NCBI GenBank assembly: GCA_020186115.1
Contig: WSYJ01000052.1
Span: 372,001-436,000 of the forward strand
Direction: 5' to 3'
Length of the DNA: 64,000 nt
From: Histomonas meleagridis
Lineage: Eukaryota > Parabasalia > Tritrichomonadida > Dientamoebidae
Made by a program: the position numbers and the translations under genes. The notes below the pieces were generated by a model. That model was not told the DNA's origin and made no database searches. It was given only the letters and a program-made list of their open reading frames with translations. Positions 18,201 through 28,049 of this stretch are shown here, in pieces (the stretch's first letter is position 1; every line of letters starts with the position of its first letter).

Positions 18201-19997
18201 ATCATTTAAATCATCATTTTTACCAACAGTATTTAAAGAAGACATTGATTGATTCGGTAATAATAATTTCTTTTCAGCTGACACTAATTTATTATGTTGT
18301 TCTTCATTCGGTAAAGTCGGAAATACATCAATTGCATATACATAAGATTTCTCTGCTTTCGATATTGATCCATTAGTTAATGCTTTATATAATGATTTAA
18401 TATGTTCTGATTCTTCTTTATCACACATAATATCATTCATAAATGTAGAAAACGCTCGAACGACATAAGGATTACTTGGATATGATATACGTAATTGATT
18501 ATATTCCCTTAAAATTTCTTCTTCATTTTTCTTTAATTGTGCTGATAAGTTTTCTAACTCAATAACATTACCACGAATAATACATTCCCATGAATATCGA
18601 ATTTGTCCTCGACATTTCTCTGTTTTATCCTTTAATTTGGATAAACTTTTCTTTAAGCGTTTAGATAAACTACTTTCGCGATGTTGTAATATTGATCGGA
18701 TTTGGAATAAAATATGTTTTAGCTCTAAATCATTCTTCTTCTCTAAACTAATTAAATGTGCTAACGATGCTAAAATGGTCGATTCGGATGGATATATAGC
18801 AGCATAACGCGCATACATAACAAGGAGATAATGGTCGCCCGGATATTTCTCGATTGCAGTATTAAACAATTGCCATGTACAAACTTTTCGTCCTGTTTCA
18901 AAGCCATAACGTAAAAGTTCTAATAATCGATGATATGTAATGTTATTGATATAATCAATGTCATTCTCTAATGAATCTAAGTCTTCATTTAACTTAGGAA
19001 TGCGACGATTAGATAAAAATGTCATTAAGAAATAAATACTAAAGAATAAAACTATTAAAACTATTAAAGTAATTTCATTTGCTGCTGTTCCTGTAAACAT
19101 AAAAACACCATGAAGAATGGCCGAAATTATCCATAATATATGTAAGCTACGGAAAATAATGGCGGTGCTACGAGTTACCCAGATAATTATATGAAAGGTC
19201 ATTAATAAATTAAAGACATTTGGAACTAATGAAAGAATTTGTAAAATGTAACCGCCCAAACCGCCTAATAAACCGCCAAGTGAAACTAAAGCAATAGAAA
19301 TACATAAACAAACATGATAAATAACAGTCTCTTTGGCATTAAGAATGTGTATTGTTTGTGGGCGAAATGTTATTGACGGTGACAAAAATAAATATTGAAT
19401 AAAGATGATGGAAATTAAGAAAAGAAGTACAAATATGGTTATAACAGTGGTTATGGCTATGTGTTCCCTTGCAATAAAATAGTAGATTTGTCGTCCTAAT
19501 AATGATGATAAAATATTAAAAACAATTTGATTAAGACAATCAAAGGTACATGATAAAAATACAACTAAGTTCTTCGGTATTTTGGACATTTTAGTATATA
19601 GATTAACAATAATAAGTATGGAAATTATATTGATGACTTGTAATACTAAATAGATAATTGAAATTATTAGATGAGCAAAGTAACTCGATCGTACAGGCAT
19701 TAAATAAGCTGGGAATGTGAATACATTAAGTAGTTTTGCAATAAGTGAATCATCTCTCCATAAAGTTTTATCGAATGGAAATGTTAATGAAATAAATATC
19801 TGGAAATAGAAAACTCCTCTAAATATATTCACGAAAATTTTGTTATTTGTTGACATTGTAGAAATATAATCAAAAAATCGAAAGGTAGAGTCTCGAAAAT
19901 CTTTTAACCATGACCTCTTAAGAAGCCCATGATATTTTTGCCGATGGGTCTGTTCTGATGATCGATCTGAAAAGTGTGTATCTGAGCTATTTATCAT
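15243..19997 (-). CDS. Multi-pass receptor-type adenylate cyclase with PAS domain
   Basis: A 1584-residue membrane protein of the very large trichomonad PAS/nucleotidyl-cyclase family. About ten hydrophobic segments fill residues ~45-330. A cytosolic helical region follows, then further membrane helices near 640, 860, 970 and 1170 that bracket two extracytosolic domains. A PAS domain (~1240-1350, DGVLFLTNDLVIRSANHAVG) precedes the C-terminal class III cyclase domain (~1390-1584). Both metal-binding aspartates are visible (FIDIVSFT and IGDCYM), and the KIKCIGD lysine with the KPTFDILG aspartate are the ATP-selecting pair, so cAMP is the likely product. The catalytic arginine position reads Met (NLAAMMEH), which is unusual. 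Probably senses an external or redox cue and signals through cAMP at the plasma membrane. Confidence 0.9.
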   Translation of the reverse strand: MINSSDTHFSDRSSEQTHRQKYHGLLKRSWLKDFRDSTFRFFDYISTMSTNNKIFVNIFRGVFYFQIFISLTFPFDKTLWRDDSLIAKLLNVFTFPAYLMPVRSSYFAHLIISIIYLVLQVINIISILIIVNLYTKMSKIPKNLVVFLSCTFDCLNQIVFNILSSLLGRQIYYFIAREHIAITTVITIFVLLFLISIIFIQYLFLSPSITFRPQTIHILNAKETVIYHVCLCISIALVSLGGLLGGLGGYILQILSLVPNVFNLLMTFHIIIWVTRSTAIIFRSLHILWIISAILHGVFMFTGTAANEITLIVLIVLFFSIYFLMTFLSNRRIPKLNEDLDSLENDIDYINNITYHRLLELLRYGFETGRKVCTWQLFNTAIEKYPGDHYLLVMYARYAAIYPSESTILASLAHLISLEKKNDLELKHILFQIRSILQHRESSLSKRLKKSLSKLKDKTEKCRGQIRYSWECIIRGNVIELENLSAQLKKNEEEILREYNQLRISYPSNPYVVRAFSTFMNDIMCDKEESEHIKSLYKALTNGSISKAEKSYVYAIDVFPTLPNEEQHNKLVSAEKKLLLPNQSMSSLNTVGKNDDLNDLNSDDIKTQKQYIESMIKNVKTPVSKYGPFLIIFTITILTPVVVIPIFVNILNIMNTNELMVQSIEAFSKLPLEITKLSFYTYNYVFSNMHEYNYKNLKEQFNYIYETLDYSNFTPNYELDDKKALLDNTETIRLLMNEINSMMPELYEKNFFEEPMNYLYSSSVISHEYTNYNTYTENLTSFGELITNLLTYSIDITSKKSDFLDYNEFWSIIKTTNLYQNYSEYLISHLISSTQNYINSSYKNNQMITLIILIIYWVIIIVVTLIITQKSKKQKAIVFKSFKSLPKSVVSSIVQQINAQSGKDTNSENITQINPQEENALRVLSTSVEHKEKMDVSSFGSIIIMAIYTIFLIIIIICLSLVPESNGDLLISTLPLYKEVASPHSRILSDLILLLRTTFAANSNLNNKYPDNYQENLDKISTSLQEIIDLMNQLRYGDDFDQSNGVSSIGDSLISLLSQNKVNIDAITVPVKSIQIILQSSYDSAVSYFYQLIQKMVNNLLSNNTEVQSYQYYQMDDYEFSLIPVWLNEISENEFIIPAYEVIRESVTSQCATMQTSQIMIPSIILVILGMICGILIIPMFLKTSENAKWSLRLLLFCEPSVVLQSKAIMKILSNDFSDYDNEDNDEKSTFYESVVSHLLDGVLFLTNDLVIRSANHAVGNIIGKSPEKVLGMSLLDLFVSPPDHEASLHAFYQAVDGAMNCLRSPNIVMEVDVMKGSEPVTLQLTFIAISANGEVQMKPINPEGISFIVMSMKDITSTVVSRTLLQEEKARNESLLSMILPQMVVKRLQKGEKNVYFSVLSASIVFIDIVSFTPWCGSHPANYIMSTLNRLFFTLDQILKKYDRMTKIKCIGDCYMCAGGIFDEVNQPSEHATQAISFGLDVIAEIPKLNEELNESLRVRIGINTGGPITAGVLGIQKPTFDILGPAINLAAMMEHNGVPMHVQIPQHVYDLVFDKGFVIKERGEVDVKGTTYHTYVVCGYKN

Positions 19998-20290
19998 TGG
20001 TTACAAAGATTGTCCAATAACGTTTTTTATGAAAATTTGTGAAGCCAGAACCAGTTTCCATTCAAATTAACCGAAAAACTGCAATTTTGATAACGAAATT
20101 GAACGTTATACTGTATGAAAAACTTCAATATTTTCTTCGAACATGAAGATATATCTGAAGAAACTATACATTTTGCAAAAATAATTATAAATTATGAAGA
20201 CCTTATGTCTTTTAATGAAATAATTATTTGGATTAATATACGGACTTGAAAACTCGCGATTGAGTTGTAACATCCAAAATGGGGTGCCTG

Positions 20291-20310
20291 AAACCGTTAG
20301 TGGACGGTTT
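20291..20310. promoter_or_regulatory. AACGG-containing hairpin upstream of RPS28
   Basis: A perfect 7-bp inverted repeat, AAACCGT...ACGGTTT, with a 6-nt loop ends 19 bp before the eS28 ATG. It contains CCGTTA, the core of Myb-type YAACGG sites. The same core occurs upstream of several other genes here. Confidence 0.4.
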
Positions 20311-20329
20311 GGAATGGCCTTTCAAAAGA

Positions 20330-20530
20330 ATGGAAGAAGTCCAAGTAAAGTTAGCAGTCGTTAAAGAAATCATCGGACGTACAGGAAGCCGTGGTGGTGT
20401 TACACAAGTAAAGGTTGAATTCTTAGATGATACACAACGTTCACTTATTCGTAATGTTAAGGGCCCAGTTAGAAAGGGTGATATCTTGTCCCTTCTTGAA
20501 ACAGAACGTGAAGCACGTCGTCTTCGTTAA
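20330..20530 (+). CDS. RPS28: 40S ribosomal protein eS28
   Basis: A 66-residue protein of normal eS28 length when started at the ATG at 20330 ([20 protein letters not shown]). The upstream in-frame ATG at 20279 would add 17 residues that eS28 lacks elsewhere, and those codons include a GC-rich hairpin that looks regulatory. The C terminus carries the family signature [20 protein letters not shown] and EARRLR. It is a component of the small ribosomal subunit near the mRNA exit. The stop codon overlaps TAAA. The gene is divergent from the adenylate cyclase, 333 bp apart. Confidence 0.95.
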   Translation: MEEVQVKLAVVKEIIGRTGSRGGVTQVKVEFLDDTQRSLIRNVKGPVRKGDILSLLETEREARRLR

Positions 20531-21430
20531 AGGTCTATAAATAAAAATTATGCAAAGCTAATTATGATAATATTATTTTAAATCTTTTTAAATCTGGGTA
20601 AAATTACAAAAAGGATTGCTGTTTAAAATAAGTCACATTAAAGTTATTTCAAATCTATGTTAAATTGTTTTTCATAGTGATTAAATTTTTAAAATGGAGA
20701 ATATAATTTTGTAATTGGAAAAATGGTTAAATTACATGTCAATATGCATAGTTTTTATGAAAATGTATCGTTTAAAATAGGTCCAGTTTTAGAGAGTTTT
20801 TTTTCCCTATCACACTAGAAAATATATAAAATAATTCTCGAGAAATCATTTATAGCCTTAGTAGTGAACATTATACATATGTTTAATTTTTTGTCTATTT
20901 AAATTTGCTAAGAGATCTGTGGGGCCAAATTTTTTGTCGCCTGTTCTAGATTCTCGTGAAACTGGCGTTTTCATTCATTTTGATCGGTGTATAGTACGTT
21001 AATGACATTTTTTAGATTTAACTTACATATCTCAATAAAGGAAGAAGATATTTTCCAAATTTCCGTAGTGTTCCATTTCTTGCATACATTCCTTTATAAT
21101 TATGCTATTTCTAATGATAGAAAATTTGTTGATTTGATTAATGATTTTTTCTAAGAAAGCTAAAGATCTTTAGCTATTTTTAATTTCATGAAATTGATTT
21201 GATCATAATTAATTCTATTGAAACTTTATAAATCGCTTTTACTTTTTCTTTATTTTATATATTTTTCATTTTGTCGATATGATTGATCATAATAATAAAT
21301 TATTTGCTTTTCCCTAATATTCTATGAATTGATTTATACATTCATGGAATTAACTCCATTTTGTAATTAACATATTTATGGGAATCTTGATTCATTTTTG
21401 CACAGATAAAATGATTTTGGTCGGAAATAC
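20531..21430. other. Intergenic, no gene recognised
   Basis: About 900 bp of AT-rich DNA after eS28 with no long frame on either strand and no repeat that I can match within the window. Confidence 0.5.
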
Positions 21431-21493
21431 GATATAAACCGTTCAGGGAAGTGAAGTCTGTAACCGCCCAAAAGCACATTAACGGTTTATATC
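21431..21493. promoter_or_regulatory. Long inverted repeat before the ankyrin locus
   Basis: GATATAAACCGTT at 21431-21443 is perfectly inverted at 21481-21493, with a 37-nt spacer, ending 15 bp before the ATG at 21509. Each arm contains the AACGG core. It could be a paired binding site for a Myb-type factor or an RNA hairpin in the leader. Confidence 0.4.
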
Positions 21494-21508
21494 CTTCAAA
21501 AAGTCGCG

Positions 21509-22909
21509 ATGTTTTCAAAAAGTGTATTTTTATTCAAATTTTATTTTTTTGTTTTGGTGGAAAAAGAGATTTCAATAAATGAAAATGATGAATTTCCTGA
21601 TAAATTGGAAACACTACTACTAATTAGCAAAATAATACTCGAATTGAATCGAGAAAATATTAAAGAATTATCAAGTTTAATAATCAAAAAATTTGATGAT
21701 GAGCATCCATTATCTTTTTAATTTAATAATTTGTCAAATAATATTTTCTGTATTTATAGCAAGACAGAAAGATTCTGATATATATATATTAAATTTCTAG
21801 AAGAAATTGAACAATTTGAAGAAACAAAACAAGTTAAAAACAAAATATTTGAAATATTTACTAAGTTTTTGCTTCTTGAGGGGCATACACAAGAGGCATA
21901 TTTTCTTCTCAATGAAATGGTTGAACATAATTTTCTACAAAAAAATGTGCTGTTGAAACATAATAAGATTTCATATTTTGTACATTATATGACCAACGAA
22001 GAAATACAACAAATGATTAATTATATTCAAAAATTTAAAGATGAAATAAAAAAAGATATTTTAAGTCAAGAAAAATATAGGTTCTTCGATAAAATTAATG
22101 AACATTATGAAGAACTTTCAAAGAATGATTGGGAATTACATAAGAAATATATTAAAGAAGGACATAATCCGAATAAAATTGCAAAAATCATTCGAAATGA
22201 TGAAATAGAAAAACTTCAAGAAATATCATCAGAAACAAATTTTGATTTTAACAAAACAATTGAGCCATCACTTTATGAAAGATGTTCATTTATTAATCAA
22301 AGAAATGTTACATTAATTGATTATGCAGCATTTTTTTCTTCTATTAAATGTTTTAAATATTTACTTATGAATGGTGCAAAATTAGAAAACGCAGGTAAAT
22401 ATGCTATTGCTGGTGGAAATGAAGAAATTATTCATTTATGTGAACAAAATCATTCATCATTTAAAGATGCATATAAAACTGCAATTGAATTTCATCGAAA
22501 TGATATCTTTCATTATGTTTATGAAAATAATTTGGAAAAATTGGATGTAAATAACGTGAAAGAAATTCGTGACTTGGGATATTTAAGTGAAAATAAAATT
22601 TTGGTAATAAATAATTTAACTTATATAGGAAAAATATGCATTCAATATTATAATTTTCACATTTTTATGTTTTTACTTGATGAAGGAATGCAAATTGATG
22701 ATTTAATTATTAATAGTTATGCAAGAAATGGAAACTTTTATGCTGTAAAATTCTTCCTTCAAAATCATAAATTTCCACAGAATATTTTGGTTAACTCTTC
22801 AATATCATGGAATAACGAACTTGTTGAATATATGCTGAAACAAGAAGGAATTGATATTAATGCTAAAGATATTTATTTGTTTTATTTAATATTTATTTTA
22901 GTAATATGA
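21509..22909 (+). pseudogene. DUF3447-type ankyrin gene with two in-frame stops
   Basis: The same frame runs from an ATG at 21509 through 22909 but contains TAA at 21719-21721 and TGA at about 21776. Residues flanking the stops continue to align with the N-terminal domain of the ankyrin protein at 11.7-12.9 kb (HPLSF... / YPMSY..., IKFLEEIEQFEE / LRLLQEIEKYEE), so the stops look like nonsense mutations, not a gene boundary. The downstream 346-codon ORF holds the conserved YEELSKNDWELHKKYIKEGH block and ankyrin-like repeats and ends within an AT-rich spacer (DIYLFYLIFILVI then stop). A protein starting internally is possible but no good start was found. Confidence 0.6.
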
Positions 22910-23551
22910 TATTTCAAAATAATATTTGAAAATTATTTGAATTATTTTGGACAGCACTCATTTGGGCATCTGAAAATGGTTATATAGAAATCGTTAAATT
23001 ACTTCTTGAACAAGAAGGAATTGATATTAATGCTAAAGATATTTATTTGTTTTATTTAATATTTATTTAAATAATTTTCTATTTCAAAATAATATTTGGA
23101 AATTATTTAAATTATTTTGGACAGCACTCATTTGGGCATCTGAAAATGGTTATATAGAAATCGTTAAATTACTTCTTGAACAAGAAGGAATTGATATTAA
23201 TGCTAAAGATATTTATTTGTTTTATTTAATATTTATTTTAATAATTTTCTATTTCAAAATAATATTTGGAAATTATTTAAATTATTTAAAACAGCACTTA
23301 TGTTAGCATCTCAAAATGGTCATATAGAAATCGTTAAATTACTTCTTGAACAAGAAGGAATTGATATTAATGCTAAAGATATTTATTTGTTTTATATGAT
23401 ATTTATTTAGATAATTTTCTATTTCAAAATAATATTTGGAAATTATTTAAATTATTTAAAACAGCACTTATTAGAGCATCTGAAGAAGGTTATATAGAAA
23501 TAGTGGATTTAATTCGAGAAAAATCAAGAAAATCATTTTGTGAGCACAGTT
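22868..23551 (+). repeat. Tandem 170-bp ankyrin-module array with 83-nt spacers
   Basis: Landmark ACAGCACT occurs at 22951, 23121, 23291 and 23461, an exact 170-bp period. Each unit is 87 nt of uninterrupted ankyrin coding (TALIWASENGYIEIVKLLLE plus QEGIDINAK) and an 83-nt AT-rich spacer starting GATATTTATTTGTTTTAT. Because 83 is not a multiple of 3, the modules cannot be read as one frame. The last module ends in a protein-like C terminus (IVDLIREKSRKSFCEHS) and a TAA at 23550-23552. A 33-residue ankyrin period would require removal of exactly 71 nt per spacer. Confidence 0.8.
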
Positions 23552-23552
23552 A

Positions 23553-24108
23553 AATATACAATATCATAAACTTGAGAAAATATAATAAATAATTTTTTAT
23601 TGTTAACAATAAAACATTAATAATATAAAAGCTGAATATATTTTTAAAATTTTGAAATTATTTTTCTTATTTTATTACGAAATGTTCATATACGGGATTC
23701 ATAAAATATTGAGATAAAATTAAAGCTCATAATGCAGCTTACGAAACAAAATTGGTCTTTAGATGGTTTTTTGATAGATTTATAATAAATTATCAATCTG
23801 TCCTTTTATACAAAATATTATACATTCCGAACTAATTATGAAAATATTGAACAAAATTCTATAAGACAAAATAAACAAAAGAAAAGATTTTCATAAATAC
23901 CAAAATTAAATTAACAAAAATATCAAGAATCAAAAAAGAAATAAGAACCATAAGTTTTTAGTGCGTGACGAAACACCTGATCAATTCGATGAAATTGTTT
24001 TAAATATAAAGAAATTGACAAAAAAAAATATGGTTGATATCATAATTAAACTCGATCAAGTTGAAGAAGACGATGACAATTTGGAAAAAGGAAATGCTAA
24101 TCTATTAA
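23553..24108. other. Intergenic with a possible truncated gene fragment
   Basis: About 550 bp. A frame from 23961 encodes an acidic helical fragment (RDETPDQFDEIVLNIKKLTK) that runs directly into the left inverted repeat of the MULE at about 24109, so it may be the 5' piece of a gene or ORF interrupted by the element. I do not recognise its family and found no continuation beyond 26288. Confidence 0.4.
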
Positions 24109-26288
24109 TTTTTTTTTCAATCGTTTACACCACTTTTTGTGCCTCTTCAACTTTTAATTATACGAACTTTTTCTTTGATATTAAAATGGTTTTCAGAGTT
24201 AAAAATGAGCAGCGTTCAAATTGAAAGTATATAAACAAACTTTGTAAGGCAATAAGTTTTAAAGCAATCGACATTAAATTATTGTTCCGAATTGAATATA
24301 CGATAAATTAATCATACAAATTGTTAATTTTTAGGATCTCAATATGTTCTTTGGACATCTTGGAGCAGTGTGATCTGTGGAATGACAGATGCTGCAATCA
24401 TATTCTCTTTTGACTTTTGGAGCCCCAGGTCTATCAACATTGAGTCTAGGGTGAGTATTCGGAGTACCAGCTACTAAGAGACTTTTTGGAGGAACGATTT
24501 CTTCTTCAATTCCTGATTGGTACTCAATTGATTGCAATGAATTTAATGTATCATCAAGGATTGTTCTTATTTCATCTGACCTATGCGCAAAAGGAAATTA
24601 TCGTTCAAACTTATTGACACATGAACTATAAGTCCAATCGTTTTTGATATTCTTGTTCAAAACTTTTTTTTCAACATTGTTGATATGTCTTTGAAACGTT
24701 GCTTTGCAATGTCGCCATCTTGTTGGAATATCGTTTAAATTTAATAATGGAAATCGATCTTCTTTAATTCTGTTCAAAAGCAAATGCTTGCATGGTAATC
24801 CATAGAGTAAATTATTTATACAGCATCCGTTCAAAAAACTTACTGATAATGCTCCAATTTCATTGAGATCATTATATTCAGATGAAATTATTGGAACGGC
24901 GAAACTTCTAATTTCATCTGCGTCTTCTGAACTAATGATATTTTCGGAAATTAATATCTTTTTTTCGTTTATTGAAGCTAATCTTAACCTTTCACCTCTC
25001 AAATAAATAGCTCTTACAACATTGGCTAAAGAATGTATTCTGTGTTCTAATAAGTTCTTCAAACTTCCGAAAAAGCCTTCGACTCTGTTTGTTGTATCAT
25101 TATCACAATGAGTATATTTAATAGTATAACTTGGCAACCAGTGTTCTTTTTCTTCCAATAATTGTTCTAAAAACTTAGATGATTTAGTGTTTGGATTGTT
25201 ATTAATGTAATTCTTACATAAATTAATGAACTCTTCTTCTGATATATCTTTTTGTCTCATTTTATAATATTGATCAAATAACTTTGCACCAACCTTCGAA
25301 TAAATGTTTCTTCCAATATGTACTGAACAATAAATAATGAATGCATTTGGAAATATTTCTTTAATTGCAGATATTTGGGTTTTGTTTATATCTGATACGA
25401 ATAAGCGAATATCTCCTACTCTATTCTTAAGTTCAACAAAGTAATTAACGAAAGAAGTTTTCATCCTAGATGATAATATTGCATAAGATAAAACTTGATT
25501 TCTAGCATTTCCATCTTCTGATATAAGCAGAAGCAAAGGAAATCCATAGAAGTTTGTGCAGCTCGTATCATCAATCACGCAAACATCTTTTGAATAATAA
25601 CATTCTATAATTGGATCATGAAATACATAGCATGATTGAAATCTATTTAAATCATCAATTATAATCAGATTTGACCAAATTTTCCATTGATTCATTTCTT
25701 TAACCAAATTATTCATGTCATTGTGCTTCAGTTTTTTAAGCTCTTCCCTTCTAACTGCATATAAAACATCTTTAGAACATGTTAAACTTTTCATTAATCT
25801 AATAGAATGCGCAGTTAACCCTAAAGTAGTTTATTTTTTGATTTTATCTTTAATTTCTTCTTTCAGTTGGTTCTTCATTTTCAATCGTAGTTCTGAATTG
25901 GGAATGTGCGTGTGAGCTTCATCGCATGAATGAAAATATGCAGTTTTAGTGGAAGAATCATATTGGAATCTAACGCAAGCATCACAATTATATATTGATC
26001 TTTTGTATCTACATGCATATATTTGTCTCTTGAAGGTCCAGTTGAGAGGGCAGCATATCTAAGATTGAACTGATCTGATAGATCTCTTACTCTTACTGTG
26101 AGTGAGCGAATATCAGGGAAAAAACCATTACTCATAGTTTTAAAAGCTTGAATAAGCTCATTTGGTGTAAGATAAGTTGCTTCCATTAATGGCCATGTTA
26201 AGACCGTTTATGAGTAAAAGTTCGTATAAATTATAAATTGAGAGAAACAATAGGCACAAAAAGTGGTGTAAACAATTGGAAAAAAAGC
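24109..26288. mobile_element. MULE-type DNA transposon remnant (about 2.2 kb)
   Basis: The left end (from 24109; TCGTTTACACCACTTTTTGT at 24121) matches the right end read on the minus strand (TTGTTTACACCACTTTTTGT, 26282 down to 26263) and similarity continues inward for about 70-80 bp with indels (TATACGAACTTTT, ending near an ATGG). These form terminal inverted repeats around a transposase on the minus strand. I could not identify a target-site duplication because the flanks are T/A runs, so the outer limits are approximate. Confidence 0.7.
24331..26186 (-). pseudogene. Mutator-like (MULE) transposase, inactivated
   Basis: The coding region begins at ATG 26186 with a DNA-binding domain; reading the frame change near 26010 restores a CDAC...HSCDEAHTH zinc-finger pattern like FLYWCH/WRKY-GCM1 domains. 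The DDE-type core (ORF 25794-24598) shows VCVIDDTSCTN, FVSDINKTQISAIKEIFPNA, CSVHIGRN and NRVEGFFGSLKN, then a SWIM-like GLPCKH. The C terminus (24537-24331) has a CCHC knuckle, CSICHSTDHTAPRC. The gene is broken by one frameshift and by two in-frame stops, one near 25830 and one TAA at 24598-24600, after which the same frame continues. No longer able to make full-length transposase. Confidence 0.8.
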
Positions 26289-26980
26289 ATTCAAAAAGCT
26301 CGTATAAATAAACGATTGACCGAAGTTTTTGTACTAAAAAAATTATCTTGAAATTGTATACGGGTATTTTTACAACAGGGCTCCACAAGAGGTACCCTCA
26401 ATTACAAATACATTAATTTTTTGCACTTAATTTTTGTTGGACTAATATGACATTTAATGTTTTTCCCAACGGTTAAAAGTGAATAAAAATTGGTTCTGGC
26501 GAAAACGTTTAAAAAACGTTAAAAAGTTGACAATTTTTGGGTGGACTGTAATTAACTACATAGTCTTCGTGTTAATTCATACACAAAATTGGTACATTTA
26601 CAATGTTTTTTTTTTAGATGAGTAGGATTGAAGAAAGGTATTACATTTAGACAAAGTTTTTCAAAATCTTGTTATTGTTCAAAATCCCCCTTTCACAAGA
26701 CTTCGCCCTTTTTTGTATGTTAAGTCAAATACACATTTTTATGGATGTCATTAAAGATTTTATTTTAATGTACAAATGAAATAGTTTATCAAAAAAAAAA
26801 AAAATGATCCATATTATTTTTAATATTATTCATCACTTCCACCAAAACAATCATTTGAATTCAAAACTCATTCCATTGGAAATAAAGTATCTTCAATTAT
26901 TGTTTCAACAAATAGCGACCGTTTATTACGATATTTTCGTCACTTCACAAACCACTCAAAAAAATCTAAAATTTTCCAGT
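26289..26980. other. Intergenic region upstream of arsenite methyltransferase
   Basis: About 690 bp with no supported gene. It contains a CAACGGTTA site at 26467-26475 next to several AACGTT/AAACG motifs (26500-26530), and GACCGTTTATTACG at 26917, 80 bp before the ATG of the next gene. Confidence 0.5.
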
Positions 26981-26988
26981 TCACATTT
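26981..26988 (+). promoter_or_regulatory. Initiator (Inr) of arsenite methyltransferase gene
   Basis: TCACATTT fits the trichomonad initiator consensus TCAYTW/TCACATT, with A+1 at 26983 giving a 14-nt leader before the ATG at 26997. Confidence 0.6.
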
Positions 26989-26996
26989 ATTCATCC

Positions 26997-28049
26997 ATGA
27001 ATCCTGAACAATTGCATCAAGATGTCAAAGATTACTATTCACAAGAAGTTCAGCAAACAAGTGATCTCAAATTCTCTGCGTGTGTTTGCAGTTCCACTAA
27101 GAGTCCGAAGCACAAAGAAATTCTTTCACGTATTAGTCCGATTGTCATTGAGAAATATTACGGGTGTGGCACGCCAATCCCAGAGGCACTTGAAGGAGCA
27201 ACAGTACTTGATCTAGGCTGTGGTACGGGTCGTGATGTATTTGTTACAGCCGCGCTTGCTGGGAAAACAGGGCATGTAATCGGAGTGGACATGACTCCGG
27301 AGCAACTTGAAGTAGCCAACGGTGCACTTGAATACCATTATGGCCAATTTCCCGAATCTGCAAAAATCGAATTTAAACAAGGCTTTATTGAAGACCTTCA
27401 AAGCATTGGCGTTCCAGACTCATCCGTCGATGTTGTCATCTCGAACTGCGTTGTTAACTTAAGTAGCAACAAATTAAAAGTATTCCAAGAAATTTATCGA
27501 GTTCTGAAAGAAGGAGGCGAAGTTCACATTTCCGACATCTTTTCGAGCAAGCCGCTTAATGAAGAAGCGTGTAAGAACAAGATGTTAGTTGGCGAATGCA
27601 TTGGAAATGTTCTGGATTTGACCGAATTCGTAGACGTGATGAAGAAATCTGGATTTGACCAAATATATCCAGTGGAGATTCGCGTCATTGACGTCAAACA
27701 TGAATTAATTGATCCGTATACCGCATTCTATTCGATCACATTTCGCGCATTTAAAGTTTCCAAAAATGAAAACACGTTCGAAAATGATGTCGCTAAATAT
27801 GTTGGCGGAATTGATGAATATGAAAATGCATTTAAATTTGATGTAATGCATGAATTTAGAAAAAATCAATCGACTCCAATATCAACAAATGTGTTGGAAA
27901 TCCTTCAAAAATCAAGATTTAATAAGTTCTTTTCTTTTGAAAAAGATGAAAACGCAAGTTATAATCAAAAAGAAGAATTTCTTGATGTATTGAATGAATA
28001 TCTTTTAAATCAAGCAACAAATTGTTGTTGTTGCAATTGCAATAATTAA
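26997..28049 (+). CDS. arsM: Arsenite S-adenosylmethionine methyltransferase
   Basis: A 350-residue class I SAM-dependent methyltransferase that methylates As(III) and so detoxifies or volatilises arsenic in the cytosol. The SAM-binding motif VLDLGCGTGRDVFV and acidic strand IGVDMTPEQLEVA are clear. The arsenic-binding cysteines of the family can be placed in KFSACVCS, YYGCGTPIPE, SNCVVNLSSNK and GECIGNV. The C terminus ends in an unusual Cys cluster, NCCCCNCNN, which may add metalloid binding. The family is widespread in bacteria and patchy in protists, so transfer is plausible. A perfect initiator lies 14 nt upstream and the stop overlaps TAAA. Confidence 0.92.
   Translation: MNPEQLHQDVKDYYSQEVQQTSDLKFSACVCSSTKSPKHKEILSRISPIVIEKYYGCGTPIPEALEGATVLDLGCGTGRDVFVTAALAGKTGHVIGVDMTPEQLEVANGALEYHYGQFPESAKIEFKQGFIEDLQSIGVPDSSVDVVISNCVVNLSSNKLKVFQEIYRVLKEGGEVHISDIFSSKPLNEEACKNKMLVGECIGNVLDLTEFVDVMKKSGFDQIYPVEIRVIDVKHELIDPYTAFYSITFRAFKVSKNENTFENDVAKYVGGIDEYENAFKFDVMHEFRKNQSTPISTNVLEILQKSRFNKFFSFEKDENASYNQKEEFLDVLNEYLLNQATNCCCCNCNN

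Noticed and set aside
20279-20329. ATG at 20279 as the eS28 start
   Set aside because: It adds 17 residues not found in eS28 and includes a hairpin with a promoter-like motif; the ATG at 20330 gives the normal length.
22868-22950. Ankyrin spacer as an ordinary GT-AG intron
   Set aside because: The only GT (TTTGTTTTA) and the nearest AG (ACAG) would leave 94 nt per unit and break the frame, and the trichomonad GTATGT and ACTAACACACAG motifs are missing.
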